Below, piece after piece: positions 34,651 to 43,561 of a stretch of DNA of 64,000 nt. The notes beneath the pieces are model-generated. The model had not been told where the DNA came from, ran no database searches, and was given only the letters and a program-made list of their open reading frames with translations. Every line of letters begins with the position of its first letter. Position 1 is the first letter of the stretch. The position numbers were made by a program, and so were the translations under genes. Source of the stretch: JAPLUA01 sp964625855 (GTDB taxonomy: Bacteria; Verrucomicrobiota; Verrucomicrobiia; Limisphaerales; UBA8199); contig CAZVFC010000024.1 of NCBI GenBank assembly GCA_964625855.1, positions 62,001 through 126,000 on the forward strand, given 5' to 3'.

Positions 34651-35718
34651 TCATAGTTGTTTCAGTTGTTGGGATTGTTCAGTCGGATTTAATCTCTGTA
34701 GGTGGAGCGGTCGCAATGGAATGAATAGTTCAGCAATGACGTGGCGAAATCCGGCGCTGCCGGCCGCGAAAAGAACCGACACGATGACGGCAATCAATCC
34801 CACGCCCCACCACCACAACACGGACCGCGGGGCGGAGCCTCCCATTGAAGTTGTGCCCGTCGCCGCCGCCAGTGCGGGATTCGCAATCACATTCAAAGTG
34901 CGCGTCGCCAAATCGTTGGTCACGAGCTGCCTTGTTCCCAAATTAAACCAGATGAACCGTACAGCAGGGATCGCAAACACGCCGGGTTGCTGGCAAACAT
35001 AGGTGATGACATCGCGCCGACCGCCGCTTAGCTCTCCGCGCTCGGTTTTGTCCAGCATATGACCTTTCGTGTAGATGCCCAGGCCGTCAATCTGGCCGGC
35101 GGGAAACGGCGGGAACACCATGCCGGGCACGTCGGGCGCGGTGAAGGTGATCGTGCGGGTGAAGGCCGAACCCGCCGGTACATTCGTCTTGCCCGGTTCA
35201 GGCTGCCACGCTTCTTCGGTCCGCAAATCCCGCGCGCTGATGACCTGGCCCAAGTTCTCCGCACCTGGAGGCTGTTTCACGGTGAAGGGCATCGGAGTAG
35301 TCGTTACCGTGGCGGCGATTTCATTGGTGTCCAGCGGCGCGCGCTTGAAACTGAATCGCAACATCATCGCAGGGACGGATTGCTGGCCCGCGCGCATCGG
35401 AAACGCGGACAACTCGTGCCGCTGCACGGTGTAACTTGTGTCATTTATCGTGTCGCTGCTCACGATGGGGTGTCCCATCGGTGGCAATAGCAGCACGCCC
35501 TGCGGATCGGGTAGATCAAACGAAACCGCGCTGGAGAAATAGCCGGGGGCGAGCGGCTCGACCACGACCGTGATCTTCTGGCCGACCCAAACTGTGGCGT
35601 TCGTTTCCAGGTGAGCACGCACTATTGCCTCCTGCGCCCACACTGAATTGCACAACAGCGCAACCAAGAGGCAAAGCAGCTCTTGAATAGAAGCACGACA
35701 AGCAAACGAATACTTCAT
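34651..35718 (-). CDS. BatD-like protein (oxygen-tolerance operon)
   Basis: BatD proteins are exported, membrane-anchored partners of the BatA/BatB von Willebrand proteins. This one has a signal peptide (ending VWAQEA), beta-sandwich repeats with VWVGQKITVVVEPLAPGYF and FTRTITFTAPDVPGMVFPPF, then a C-terminal membrane helix (VLWWWGVGLIAVIVSVLFA). ATG 35718 has a near-perfect AAGGAGG site and overlaps the stop of the TPR gene by 4 bp. It is the last gene of the coupled operon. Confidence 0.82.
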   Translation of the reverse strand: MKYSFACRASIQELLCLLVALLCNSVWAQEAIVRAHLETNATVWVGQKITVVVEPLAPGYFSSAVSFDLPDPQGVLLLPPMGHPIVSSDTINDTSYTVQRHELSAFPMRAGQQSVPAMMLRFSFKRAPLDTNEIAATVTTTPMPFTVKQPPGAENLGQVISARDLRTEEAWQPEPGKTNVPAGSAFTRTITFTAPDVPGMVFPPFPAGQIDGLGIYTKGHMLDKTERGELSGGRRDVITYVCQQPGVFAIPAVRFIWFNLGTRQLVTNDLATRTLNVIANPALAAATGTTSMGGSAPRSVLWWWGVGLIAVIVSVLFAAGSAGFRHVIAELFIPLRPLHLQRLNPTEQSQQLKQL

Positions 35719-36428
35719 TTGGCCTCCTTCTTTGCGCTCTTCGCGTCCGACTGTTCCATCTCGGCCGCCTGATACGCGAACTTGGCCCGCAAAAAATCGC
35801 CCGGAGTCGTTTGCACGCGGCGCAGCCACAGGGCGCGAAGCTCGGCATCCGACATCTTCTTCCCGTTCATTTCCGTTGGCTTTGCCTTCTGGTTGTCGCC
35901 CTTCTGATCGAATACGATCTTATCCGCGGTATAGGCGCCGGTCTGGTCCTCGGCGCGATTCTTGCCGGACGCTTCCAGCATGTCCTTCCGCGCCAGGGCC
36001 AAAGCCTTGTTGTCCTGCGCTTCTTTCCAGCCGGGACGGAAACCCAAGGCGCGATCATAACTGGCGATAGCCTCGTCATACTTGCCATGCATCAACCACG
36101 CGTTGCCCCGATCAAACGCGCCGTCCGCGCCGGGCACGCGGGCAAAAGTGCTGGCCGCCGCCTTGAAATCTCCATTGCGATACTGCGCCACGCCCACTCG
36201 CCACGGATCGGAGTAAGCTTTCGCCGCGCCTGAGAACTTCTTCTGGGCCATCAAACGGTCGCCGCGCTGTTCCGCCGTCAGCCAGAAATGTGGGTCGCGG
36301 ATTGTGCCAGCTACCAGAATCAGCAGAAACAAAACAACAGCGACAACTCGAACAGAACCAACCGAAGGCAACGAAAGGTGAACCCCTTCGTGGCTTCGCG
36401 GACTCGGTTGGCTGGTGCTCATATTCAT
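35715..36428 (-). CDS. TPR protein of the Bat operon
   Basis: A single membrane helix (VVAVVLFLLILVAGTI) near the N-terminus is followed by TPR-like helices: QRGDRLMAQKKFSGAAKAYS, then VGVAQYRNGDFKAAASTFAR and GNAWLMHGKYDEAIASYDRA. Such a TPR protein, often called BatE or BatC, accompanies BatA/B/D in other phyla. The C-terminal third is charged and ends with lysines. The start ATG 36428 overlaps the stop of the upstream gene by 4 bp. A later Met at 36422 is an alternative. Confidence 0.82.
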   Translation of the reverse strand: MNMSTSQPSPRSHEGVHLSLPSVGSVRVVAVVLFLLILVAGTIRDPHFWLTAEQRGDRLMAQKKFSGAAKAYSDPWRVGVAQYRNGDFKAAASTFARVPGADGAFDRGNAWLMHGKYDEAIASYDRALGFRPGWKEAQDNKALALARKDMLEASGKNRAEDQTGAYTADKIVFDQKGDNQKAKPTEMNGKKMSDAELRALWLRRVQTTPGDFLRAKFAYQAAEMEQSDAKSAKKEAK

Positions 36429-38386
36429 TTGACTGCAACGGTTGACATCATCCAACCGCGCCGAAAGAACGGCAGCAGGAGGCCCGCGATTACAGGCGTC
36501 AGCCAGTAGCCGCTCTCCGCCCAGCGCTGGTTCGCATCGCCGCTGCTTACGTTGGCGAACTTCGCGGCGCTGGCCAGTTTCCCGATGTCGGAATTATCCG
36601 CCGTCAACTGGACCACGCGGGCATTCGCAGGACGCGCAGCGGTTTGGACGGCATTGAGTTCCTTGCCCGGAAACAAGGGAGGAAACAAGCGCACGACCGT
36701 GCTGGACGATTTCCTCCAAGCTGCCAAAGCGGCAGTCTGATCTGGGGCAATGCTATCGGTGATCCACACAATCGAACCGCCGCCGGCTTCTGCCAAAGTG
36801 TGATCCGCCAGCCTGAGAGCCTCCGCGGCCGCATCACCCTCCTCGGGCATGATCTTTGGATTGAGTGCCTGGGCAAACGTGTCAATGATGCCGCTGTCCT
36901 TTGTTGGCGGCATCACGAGATGTGCGCTTCCGGCATAGGCGATCAACGAAGTCTTCGCTGCGCCGCGTTCCTTCAGCAAATCGTGGACCTTTTCAGTGGC
37001 GCGGGCCAGACGACTGGGCTGAACGTCCTCTGTGATCATCGAGGGCGATACCTTCATCACGATGGCGATGGCGGCAACGTCATCCGCGAACGGGGCGGGT
37101 TCATGCTTCCAGGTCGGGCCAGCGATGGCGATGACAACCACCAGCCAGCCGATGGCGATGAATTCCAGTGGTCCGTAACGGGATTCCTCTTCCTCCCCGC
37201 TTAAGAGGTGAATGAGCAGTTGCGGGGCAACGATGCCGCGCCAGGGGCGCAATGAATCCGTGTGTCGTCGTAGAAGCCACCACAGCAACGCCACGGGAAT
37301 CACTGCCAGCAACCATGCCGGTCGAATGAAATGTATCACTGGCGATACCGCAGCCAGATGAATGGGCGCAAAGGAGGCGTATGCGGGACTTGCTGCTTGA
37401 GCCTTTGTTATCGTCGCGCTCTTCCGTTTCAGAAGGCCCAGTGCCTGAAACAGCATCGAGAGCCCCAACGCCACCGCCAGCGGCATCCAATAGATATCTC
37501 GGCGCGGGCGATGCGAGACGGTTTGCACCTTGCGCGTTTCGAGTTTGTTCAGCCGGTCGTAAATTTCCTTCAACTGTTTGGTGTTCGCGGCGTGGGCGTA
37601 AAGTCCTCCGGTGCTTGAGGCTACTTGCTTCAATGTATTCTCATCGAGCGCATCTTCTCCGACAGCCTGGGGATCACCCACAGAAACGGTGTAGATGACG
37701 ATGTCCTTGTCCTTTGCGATCTGAGCCGCTTTCACGGGTGGCACCTGGCTGGCGGTGTCGTTGCCATCGGTCAGCGCGATGAGCACGCGTTCCTTGACCT
37801 CCCTGCGGTCAAACAAGTTGATCGCCAGACCAACAGCGTCACCGAATGCCGTTCGTGGTCCGGCCATCCCCACCTGTGCCTCATCCAGCAACTCGCGGCA
37901 CACTCTTAGATCGTCCGTGAATGGTGCCTGCACGAATGGCGCGGTGCCGAACAGAATCAGCGCCACCCGGTCGCCCTGACGCTTGGCCAAAAAGCCGTCC
38001 AGCACCTGCTTCACGGCGGCGAGCCGATCCACTGTTTGCCCTTGATCGTTCTTGAAATCCTTGGTGTCCATCGAACTGGACAAGTCCACCGCCAGCACCA
38101 GCTCGCGCGTGGGAATTTCCTTGCTGATGGGCGGTTCAATGATCTGAGGCCGTGCCAGCGCCAGCACTGCCAGCGCCCAGCAAAGCCACACCGCCAGCCA
38201 GCGCCACCAGTCACCTCGCGAAATCACGGCGCCCTTTACCGGACGTTGCCCGCTCTGCTCCGCCAACCGTGTCAAAAACGGCACCACCAGGCTCTGCCGG
38301 GTCTCGCGCCGCGCCGGAGCAAGCCACCACACCAGCACCGGCAAAGGCAGCAGCGCGAGCAACCAGGAATGGGCAAGCGTCAGCAT
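36425..38386 (-). CDS. BatA-BatB fusion with two von Willebrand A domains
   Basis: The protein reads as BatA joined to BatB. First half: two membrane helices (about 5-25, 63-80), then a VWA domain whose metal site is intact (D101-L-S103-S-S105, T/D loop at LTDGNDT), then a helix near 300-320. Second half: two helices (358-372, 408-425), a second VWA domain (about 437-600) and a last helix near the C-terminus. In the second domain the DxSxS Asp is replaced by Lys (K445-V-S447-P-S449). The usual BatA and BatB are separate genes of about 330 residues each. It overlaps both neighbours. Confidence 0.85.
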   Translation of the reverse strand: MLTLAHSWLLALLPLPVLVWWLAPARRETRQSLVVPFLTRLAEQSGQRPVKGAVISRGDWWRWLAVWLCWALAVLALARPQIIEPPISKEIPTRELVLAVDLSSSMDTKDFKNDQGQTVDRLAAVKQVLDGFLAKRQGDRVALILFGTAPFVQAPFTDDLRVCRELLDEAQVGMAGPRTAFGDAVGLAINLFDRREVKERVLIALTDGNDTASQVPPVKAAQIAKDKDIVIYTVSVGDPQAVGEDALDENTLKQVASSTGGLYAHAANTKQLKEIYDRLNKLETRKVQTVSHRPRRDIYWMPLAVALGLSMLFQALGLLKRKSATITKAQAASPAYASFAPIHLAAVSPVIHFIRPAWLLAVIPVALLWWLLRRHTDSLRPWRGIVAPQLLIHLLSGEEEESRYGPLEFIAIGWLVVVIAIAGPTWKHEPAPFADDVAAIAIVMKVSPSMITEDVQPSRLARATEKVHDLLKERGAAKTSLIAYAGSAHLVMPPTKDSGIIDTFAQALNPKIMPEEGDAAAEALRLADHTLAEAGGGSIVWITDSIAPDQTAALAAWRKSSSTVVRLFPPLFPGKELNAVQTAARPANARVVQLTADNSDIGKLASAAKFANVSSGDANQRWAESGYWLTPVIAGLLLPFFRRGWMMSTVAVK

Positions 38387-38979
38387 GGTTTTTGAACAGA
38401 AGGATTTTGAACAGAAGGAAACGAAGGTAGCGAAGGCTTAGCTTCAGACTGGTTCTTCGCTATCTTTGCGTGCTTCTGTTCCCTTTCGTTCTTGTGGTTC
38501 TTGATCCAATAGCGAATAGCCGCAGTCAGTTCCCGAAATTCCCGATCGTCAAGGGCAGCAACTTTGCGTGGATCATAAACGGCATTCTCCAACGTTGGGC
38601 CGAGAGCATCGCTAAGATTTGAGCCTTTTGCCGTGCCGTCGAGAAACGCAAACCATTCCGGCCCAGTCAGTGTGGCCACCTGTTCCCGCGAAAACGCCGT
38701 CAGGGCGGTGCGCTTCAAAAGTTCGGAGAGGGCTAACAGGGTGGAGGCACGCCGTTCGGGGGTCTGCAACGCCACTTCCTCACGGGCCAGTTCCGCCAGC
38801 GCCTCACGACGATAGCGATTGTGCTGCCAGCGCACGAATGCTCGCAAAGAGACGACGAGGAGCAGGACGAGGACGAAACCCAGCACCCAATACCAGCCCG
38901 GCGCCGGAGGCCACCACGGAACGGGCGCGGGCACAATGATATCATGGAGCCGATCGAGACTTGTGGCGTTGGTGTTCAT
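38380..38979 (-). CDS. DUF4381 membrane protein of the Bat operon
   Basis: The pattern LHDIIVPAPVPWWPPAPGWY followed by a membrane helix (VLGFVLVLLLVVSLRAFV) defines DUF4381, a family usually placed between MoxR/DUF58 and VWA genes. The rest is a helical cytoplasmic domain (FSREQVATLTGPEWFAFLD) with a charged C-terminus ending in short near-repeats (PSFPSVQNPSVQKPC). It overlaps the upstream DUF58 gene by 4 bp and the downstream VWA gene by 7 bp. Confidence 0.85.
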   Translation of the reverse strand: MNTNATSLDRLHDIIVPAPVPWWPPAPGWYWVLGFVLVLLLVVSLRAFVRWQHNRYRREALAELAREEVALQTPERRASTLLALSELLKRTALTAFSREQVATLTGPEWFAFLDGTAKGSNLSDALGPTLENAVYDPRKVAALDDREFRELTAAIRYWIKNHKNEREQKHAKIAKNQSEAKPSLPSFPSVQNPSVQKPC

Positions 38980-39971
38980 CGCCGGCGCACTCCCAGTTGG
39001 CGGCGGACTTGTTCGGCCACGTCTTCGCTTGTGCTAAGCGGCAGCACAGGTGTTTCCCGGTCCAGCAGAAACTTGCGTCCGGCGGCACGTTCTTCGGCGA
39101 ACGTGGCGCGGAAGCGCTCGCGCAAGCCCCGGTTGCCGGTGTCCACCTCCAATTGCAGTCGGCCGTCGCCGAATACCAGTCTTCCGGCAGCCGGCAACTC
39201 GACTTCCAAGGGATCGTGGATGAAGGCGAAGAGCACATCGTTGTGCCGGGCGATTCGCGTGAGAATCTGGCGCGATTCTTCATCGTTCCCGAAGCCGTCA
39301 CTGATGATGCAAACAAGGCAATCGTGCTTGGCCAGCCGGTCGCAGTGGCGGAGCACGTCGTTGAACATGCCGGGGTTGGCCTGAACACCGCTGGTCACCG
39401 ACAAGGCCTGGTTCTGTTCCACAATCGCGTGGAGAATGCGCATTACGGTGGAATGGCTGCGCTGCGGCCGGATTTCTTCAATCTTTGAATCATTGAACAC
39501 GAGTGCCCCGACACGGTCCTTCTGCGACAGCACGCGCCAGGCGCCGAGGGCAGCCGCCTCTGCGGCGGTGACCGATTTCATGTTCCTGACGCTGCCGAAA
39601 AACATGGTGATGCGCTGATCCACGAGCAGCAGCGTCGTGCGCTCGCGTTCCTCGGTGTAAATGCGGGTGTGGGTCTTGCGGGTGCGCGCGGTGACCTTCC
39701 AGTCAATCTGGCGAATATCGTCACCAAACTGGTAGCGACGGATTTCCTCGAAGTCCAAACCCCGACCGCGCAGGCGCGAGGCGTGCCGTCCCGCAAGGAG
39801 GGAGTGAATCGGCTGGCGGGGCAGAAAGCTGAATCCCTGCGCACGTCGTTTCGAAACAACGAGGTCGTGCAGGTTCACGTAGACGCCAGGCTCCCTGGCG
39901 CGCTGCGAAGACGGCAAGAACGCCGGAGCCGGCTTTCCAAGGTTTCCACCCCCTGCCGTAAGCGAGCTCAT
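38976..39971 (-). CDS. DUF58-domain protein of the MoxR operon
   Basis: DUF58 proteins accompany MoxR ATPases and carry a degenerate VWA-like domain. The signature RGRGLDFEEIRRYQFGDDIR followed by QIDWKVTART lies around residues 70-95. The VWA-like part starts at LLLVDQRITMFFG (about 115). There is no membrane segment. Its start overlaps the MoxR stop by 4 bp (ATGA), and its end overlaps the DUF4381 start by 4 bp. The 331 residues is typical. Confidence 0.9.
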   Translation of the reverse strand: MSSLTAGGGNLGKPAPAFLPSSQRAREPGVYVNLHDLVVSKRRAQGFSFLPRQPIHSLLAGRHASRLRGRGLDFEEIRRYQFGDDIRQIDWKVTARTRKTHTRIYTEERERTTLLLVDQRITMFFGSVRNMKSVTAAEAAALGAWRVLSQKDRVGALVFNDSKIEEIRPQRSHSTVMRILHAIVEQNQALSVTSGVQANPGMFNDVLRHCDRLAKHDCLVCIISDGFGNDEESRQILTRIARHNDVLFAFIHDPLEVELPAAGRLVFGDGRLQLEVDTGNRGLRERFRATFAEERAAGRKFLLDRETPVLPLSTSEDVAEQVRRQLGVRRR

Positions 39972-40936
39972 GCCACAGCGACTTGCTTCAGGATTTCATC
40001 CAGCACAGCGTCCTTTGTCACGCATTCCGCCTCAGCTTCGTAGGTCAAGATGAGGCGATGACGGAGGCAGGCATGGGCCACGGCTTTCACGTCGTCGGGC
40101 GTGGTTGTGTTGCGGCCATCCAGCCACGCGTGAGCGCGAGCGCCACGATCCAGCGCCAAGGTGCCGCGCGGGCTCGCGCCGATCTTGATCCACTTGGCAA
40201 ATTCTGTTCCCTTGTAATCTGCCGGGCGACGGGTTGCCGCGATCAACGCGACAATGTATTTCTCCACGGCTTCGGCCACCTGCACGGCCAGGACTTCCTT
40301 GCGCGCGTCCAAGACGATCTGGGCGGGAAGTCTGCCATTTTGCTGATTTGCCGTGCCGGCATCTTCTCCGCGAACCAATCTGAGAATCTTCCGTTCGTCG
40401 TCGTCGCTCGAATAGCCGACGAAGACGTGAAGGAGGAACCGGTCCATCTGCGCTTCCGGCAGCGGATACGTGCCCTCCTGTTCGATGGGGTTCTGCGTGG
40501 CTAGAACCAGGAACAGCTCCGGCAGCTTGTGCGTCTTGCCGACGATCGTCACCTGCCGTTCTTCCATCGCTTCGAGCAACGCGGCCTGCGCCTTGGCAGG
40601 GGCACGGTTGATTTCGTCGGCCAGAATCAAATTCCCGAAGACCGGGCCGGGCTGGAACTGGAATTTGTCGCCTGCCGCTTCGCCGACATAGATCTCCGTC
40701 CCGGTGATGTCGCTGGGCAGCAGGTCCGGAGTGAACTGGATGCGGCGGAACTCGCTCTCCAGGTGTTTCCCGAGCGTCTTGATAGTGCGCGTCTTGGCCA
40801 GGCCGGGCAGCCCTTCCATCAAGATGTGTCCATTCGCCAGGAGCGCGATGAGCAATTGGTCAATGACCTGTTCCTGTCCGATGACAGCCGCGGCGATGCG
40901 TTTCTGCAGTTCGAGTATTTGTTCGCGAGTATTCAT
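39968..40936 (-). CDS. MoxR-family AAA+ ATPase
   Basis: MoxR ATPases act as chaperones that activate partner protein complexes. Walker A appears as the family's variant MEGLPGLAKT near residue 45. Walker B is LILADEINRAPAKAQ. Sensor I/arginine-finger regions are VLATQNPIEQEGTYPLPEAQ and MDRFLLHV. ATG 40936 gives a normal 322 residues; the longer reading includes the upstream gene's end. It overlaps the upstream membrane/methyltransferase-like gene by 4 bp and the DUF58 gene by 4 bp. Confidence 0.94.
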   Translation of the reverse strand: MNTREQILELQKRIAAAVIGQEQVIDQLLIALLANGHILMEGLPGLAKTRTIKTLGKHLESEFRRIQFTPDLLPSDITGTEIYVGEAAGDKFQFQPGPVFGNLILADEINRAPAKAQAALLEAMEERQVTIVGKTHKLPELFLVLATQNPIEQEGTYPLPEAQMDRFLLHVFVGYSSDDDERKILRLVRGEDAGTANQQNGRLPAQIVLDARKEVLAVQVAEAVEKYIVALIAATRRPADYKGTEFAKWIKIGASPRGTLALDRGARAHAWLDGRNTTTPDDVKAVAHACLRHRLILTYEAEAECVTKDAVLDEILKQVAVA

Positions 40937-43404
40937 AGTGTTTGGGCATTTGACCCGGCGGCGAACCACCGGTAGTAGGGGTTGTCCGGATCTTTGGCGA
41001 GAAGCCACTTCATGGTTTCGCGCCATCGAGACTCATTGTGTTGATAGGCGTAAATCCCGGCTTCGTAGAAGGCGATGAGTGTCTGTCGCTCAGCGGCGAT
41101 TTCTCCGTCCGGGATGGCGTCCGCATGGACCAGCGGCGGGGCTGTGTACAGGTCATTCAATGCCTGCAAGGTCGGAATAAATTCCGCCGGCCTTACCCAC
41201 GCACCGTATTCGATGCGCGGCCGGTCATCCGTTGTGGGCGGGGTGTTCGCCGCGAACCGTTCCAATCCGGCGCGATCCGTGACCCACGTCGCCAGCAAAG
41301 CGGCCGGCGAATTAATTCCCACTTCACGCAATGTCGCCGCGAGCTCCGGTTGATTGAACCGGAGTGCGATCTGATCCGCATCCAACTCAATGGGATCGAG
41401 CGAACCAACGAGCAGCATCTCGTGCAGTTCCGTTGTCCACAGGTTGGCGTGAGGAAACACATCGAGAAAGCTGCGGACCAGCGAACGCGTGTCCGCATCG
41501 GTCTGCGTCGGCAGCGGCAGCCATTGAGCCACGAGGCCGTTGGGTTTTAAGCGCCGTGCGGCCAGTTGATAAAAGTCGGTGGAATAGAGATTAACCACGC
41601 CCGCAGCGGAGGGCGGCGGGGGTTCGAGGGTGATGAGATCGTAGCGTTCGGTGCTGCGCAAGAGCTCGCGCCGACCGTCGTGCAATCGAAGTTCGATGTT
41701 CGGATTTGAAGCCACGTCATAGTTGCCTTCAAACAATGACGCGCCATGAACCACGGCGGGCAGCAGTTCGGCACAGACTCGCCGCTTCAATCCCGGGTAT
41801 CGCAGCAGGCTGCCGGCGGTGATTCCCGTGCCCAGCCCAATCACCAGCGCGTCGCGTGGTTCACCACAATGAATGATTAACGGCAGCAAGGCTTGCAAAC
41901 GCATGTAGCGCAAGGAGGTCATCGCATCGCCGGAATTCGAGACGCCTTGAATATAGAGGCGGCGAAAGCGGTTCCGCCCGCTCGTCTGTTCAATGATGAC
42001 CACCGTGCCGGCGGCGCTGGCCTCATGAAAGACCAACTGACCGCCGCGGGCCTTTGCCAGCAAACGGGCCAGATGATCCGGACCAAGGCTGATTCCTGCA
42101 GCGACGGCCAGACCGCCGCAAGTGAAAGTAGCCCACCGCAATCGTCGTGAAACCGACGTTCCTTTGACTACCGCCACTATGCCGACCGCGGCGGCTGCGG
42201 CAGACATCAACGCCAGGCTGCGTTCCAACCCCAGCCTTGGAACGAGGACAAAGCCGGCCAGCGCCGTGCCGCCAATCCCGCCGATCGTATTCAACGCGAG
42301 CACCGTTCCCGTATCGCGACCGGAGCTCGCGGCGTGGGCCGTCAACCGCAGCGCGGCCGGAAACGCCGCGCCCAGCAGGAAGGTGGGAAGCAGGACGATC
42401 CAGCCCGCGGCCACCACGAATCGGGCCGCCCTGCCCAGAGATTCCTGACTCGTCAGGCTGAACATCCAACTCGCAGCCTTGCCCTGAAAGGCTGAGAGCC
42501 AACTGCCGGCAAACATGAGACCCGCCAGGCCGGCAAGCCCAACCGCGGCAATGAGCAGTCCGAAGCTTCCCCACGGATCCGTTGTGCGGTCCGCGCGGCG
42601 CGCATACCAGGCGCTGCCGAGAACGAGCCCGGCCAGGTAGGTTGCCAGGACGACAGCAAAGGCAAAACTGCGGGTGCTCGTCCATTGGACGATGGCCTGC
42701 GACCAAATCACTTCATATCCCAGGGCCAGAGCCCCGACGACGAAATACAAAGCTAACGCGAGGCGGTTGCGGCGCGAGGGCTGAGGTAGGCCGGAGACTG
42801 TTTGGGCGGAAAGCTGAACCTCGCAAGAGCGCGCAACGGATAGTGCGACCAGCGCCACGGCGATGTTGACCGCCGCAGCGACAAATGCCAAACCGCGAAC
42901 GCCAAATATCGGAATCAGGAGAAAGGGTGTCAGCAATGCGCCGAGAATCGCGCCGGTGGTGTTGGCGGCGTAAAGACGGCCTCCGGCAGCGGCCACGCGC
43001 TCGGCGAAAGGCGCGACGGCACGCACCATGAGCGGAACCGTGCCACCCATCAGGACGGCGGGTACACCGACGAGCAGGAACGGAAGGGCCCAGGCAAACG
43101 GGCCGGTGTGAGTTTCCAACCACACGAACCACGGTGCCGACTGGCTGAGCAGCAATGTCGCTGAAGCCCCTAGAATCCCAATCCCGATTTCCATGATGGC
43201 ATAGAGTTGAAGGGGGCGGGCGAGTGTATCAGCGAGCTTACCAAAGAAGAAACTACCGAGGGCCAGTCCGGCAAAGAAAGCGCTCACTGCAATTGTCACC
43301 GCGTGAAGATCCACGCCCACGACGAGCGACAGTTGTTTAACCCACAGCACTTGATAAATCAGCGCAGCGCAACCGGACGCACACAACAGGAACGCCGGAG
43401 TCAT
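40933..43404 (-). CDS. Polytopic membrane protein fused to a spermidine-synthase-like domain
   Basis: Residues 1 to about 480 form a 12-14-helix MFS-like membrane part (ALIYQVLWVKQLSLVVGVDL opens it). A Rossmann domain follows with GLGTGITAGSLL (about 560-570), EllP acidic tip in CAELLP, and VNLYSTDFYQLAARRLKPNG. True spermidine synthases have GGGDG and D-S/T-S/T-D-P; here the latter reads TLEPPPPS, with catalytic Asp missing, so polyamine synthesis is doubtful. A TPR-like tail ends it. ATG 43404 was preferred; a GTG at 43575 would add 57 unlikely residues. It overlaps MoxR by 4 bp. Confidence 0.82.
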   Translation of the reverse strand: MTPAFLLCASGCAALIYQVLWVKQLSLVVGVDLHAVTIAVSAFFAGLALGSFFFGKLADTLARPLQLYAIMEIGIGILGASATLLLSQSAPWFVWLETHTGPFAWALPFLLVGVPAVLMGGTVPLMVRAVAPFAERVAAAGGRLYAANTTGAILGALLTPFLLIPIFGVRGLAFVAAAVNIAVALVALSVARSCEVQLSAQTVSGLPQPSRRNRLALALYFVVGALALGYEVIWSQAIVQWTSTRSFAFAVVLATYLAGLVLGSAWYARRADRTTDPWGSFGLLIAAVGLAGLAGLMFAGSWLSAFQGKAASWMFSLTSQESLGRAARFVVAAGWIVLLPTFLLGAAFPAALRLTAHAASSGRDTGTVLALNTIGGIGGTALAGFVLVPRLGLERSLALMSAAAAAVGIVAVVKGTSVSRRLRWATFTCGGLAVAAGISLGPDHLARLLAKARGGQLVFHEASAAGTVVIIEQTSGRNRFRRLYIQGVSNSGDAMTSLRYMRLQALLPLIIHCGEPRDALVIGLGTGITAGSLLRYPGLKRRVCAELLPAVVHGASLFEGNYDVASNPNIELRLHDGRRELLRSTERYDLITLEPPPPSAAGVVNLYSTDFYQLAARRLKPNGLVAQWLPLPTQTDADTRSLVRSFLDVFPHANLWTTELHEMLLVGSLDPIELDADQIALRFNQPELAATLREVGINSPAALLATWVTDRAGLERFAANTPPTTDDRPRIEYGAWVRPAEFIPTLQALNDLYTAPPLVHADAIPDGEIAAERQTLIAFYEAGIYAYQHNESRWRETMKWLLAKDPDNPYYRWFAAGSNAQTL

Positions 43405-43561
43405 TGTCTTCCATTGTGTCAAAGCTGCAGCCGCCCGATGAGCCCAACCCCCAGCATCCTCGCGTTTGGGCGGATGACATCGACCAGCGCGCCCAGCGGA
43501 AATGCCAAGCGCGCTGGTCCGTTGTTCTTGAATCAAAGACCGATTAGTCAATAACGAGTCG

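Noticed and set aside
40933..43404. True spermidine synthase
   Set aside because: GGGDG and DxxD catalytic motifs are altered (GLGTG, EPPPPS); only the fold is supported.
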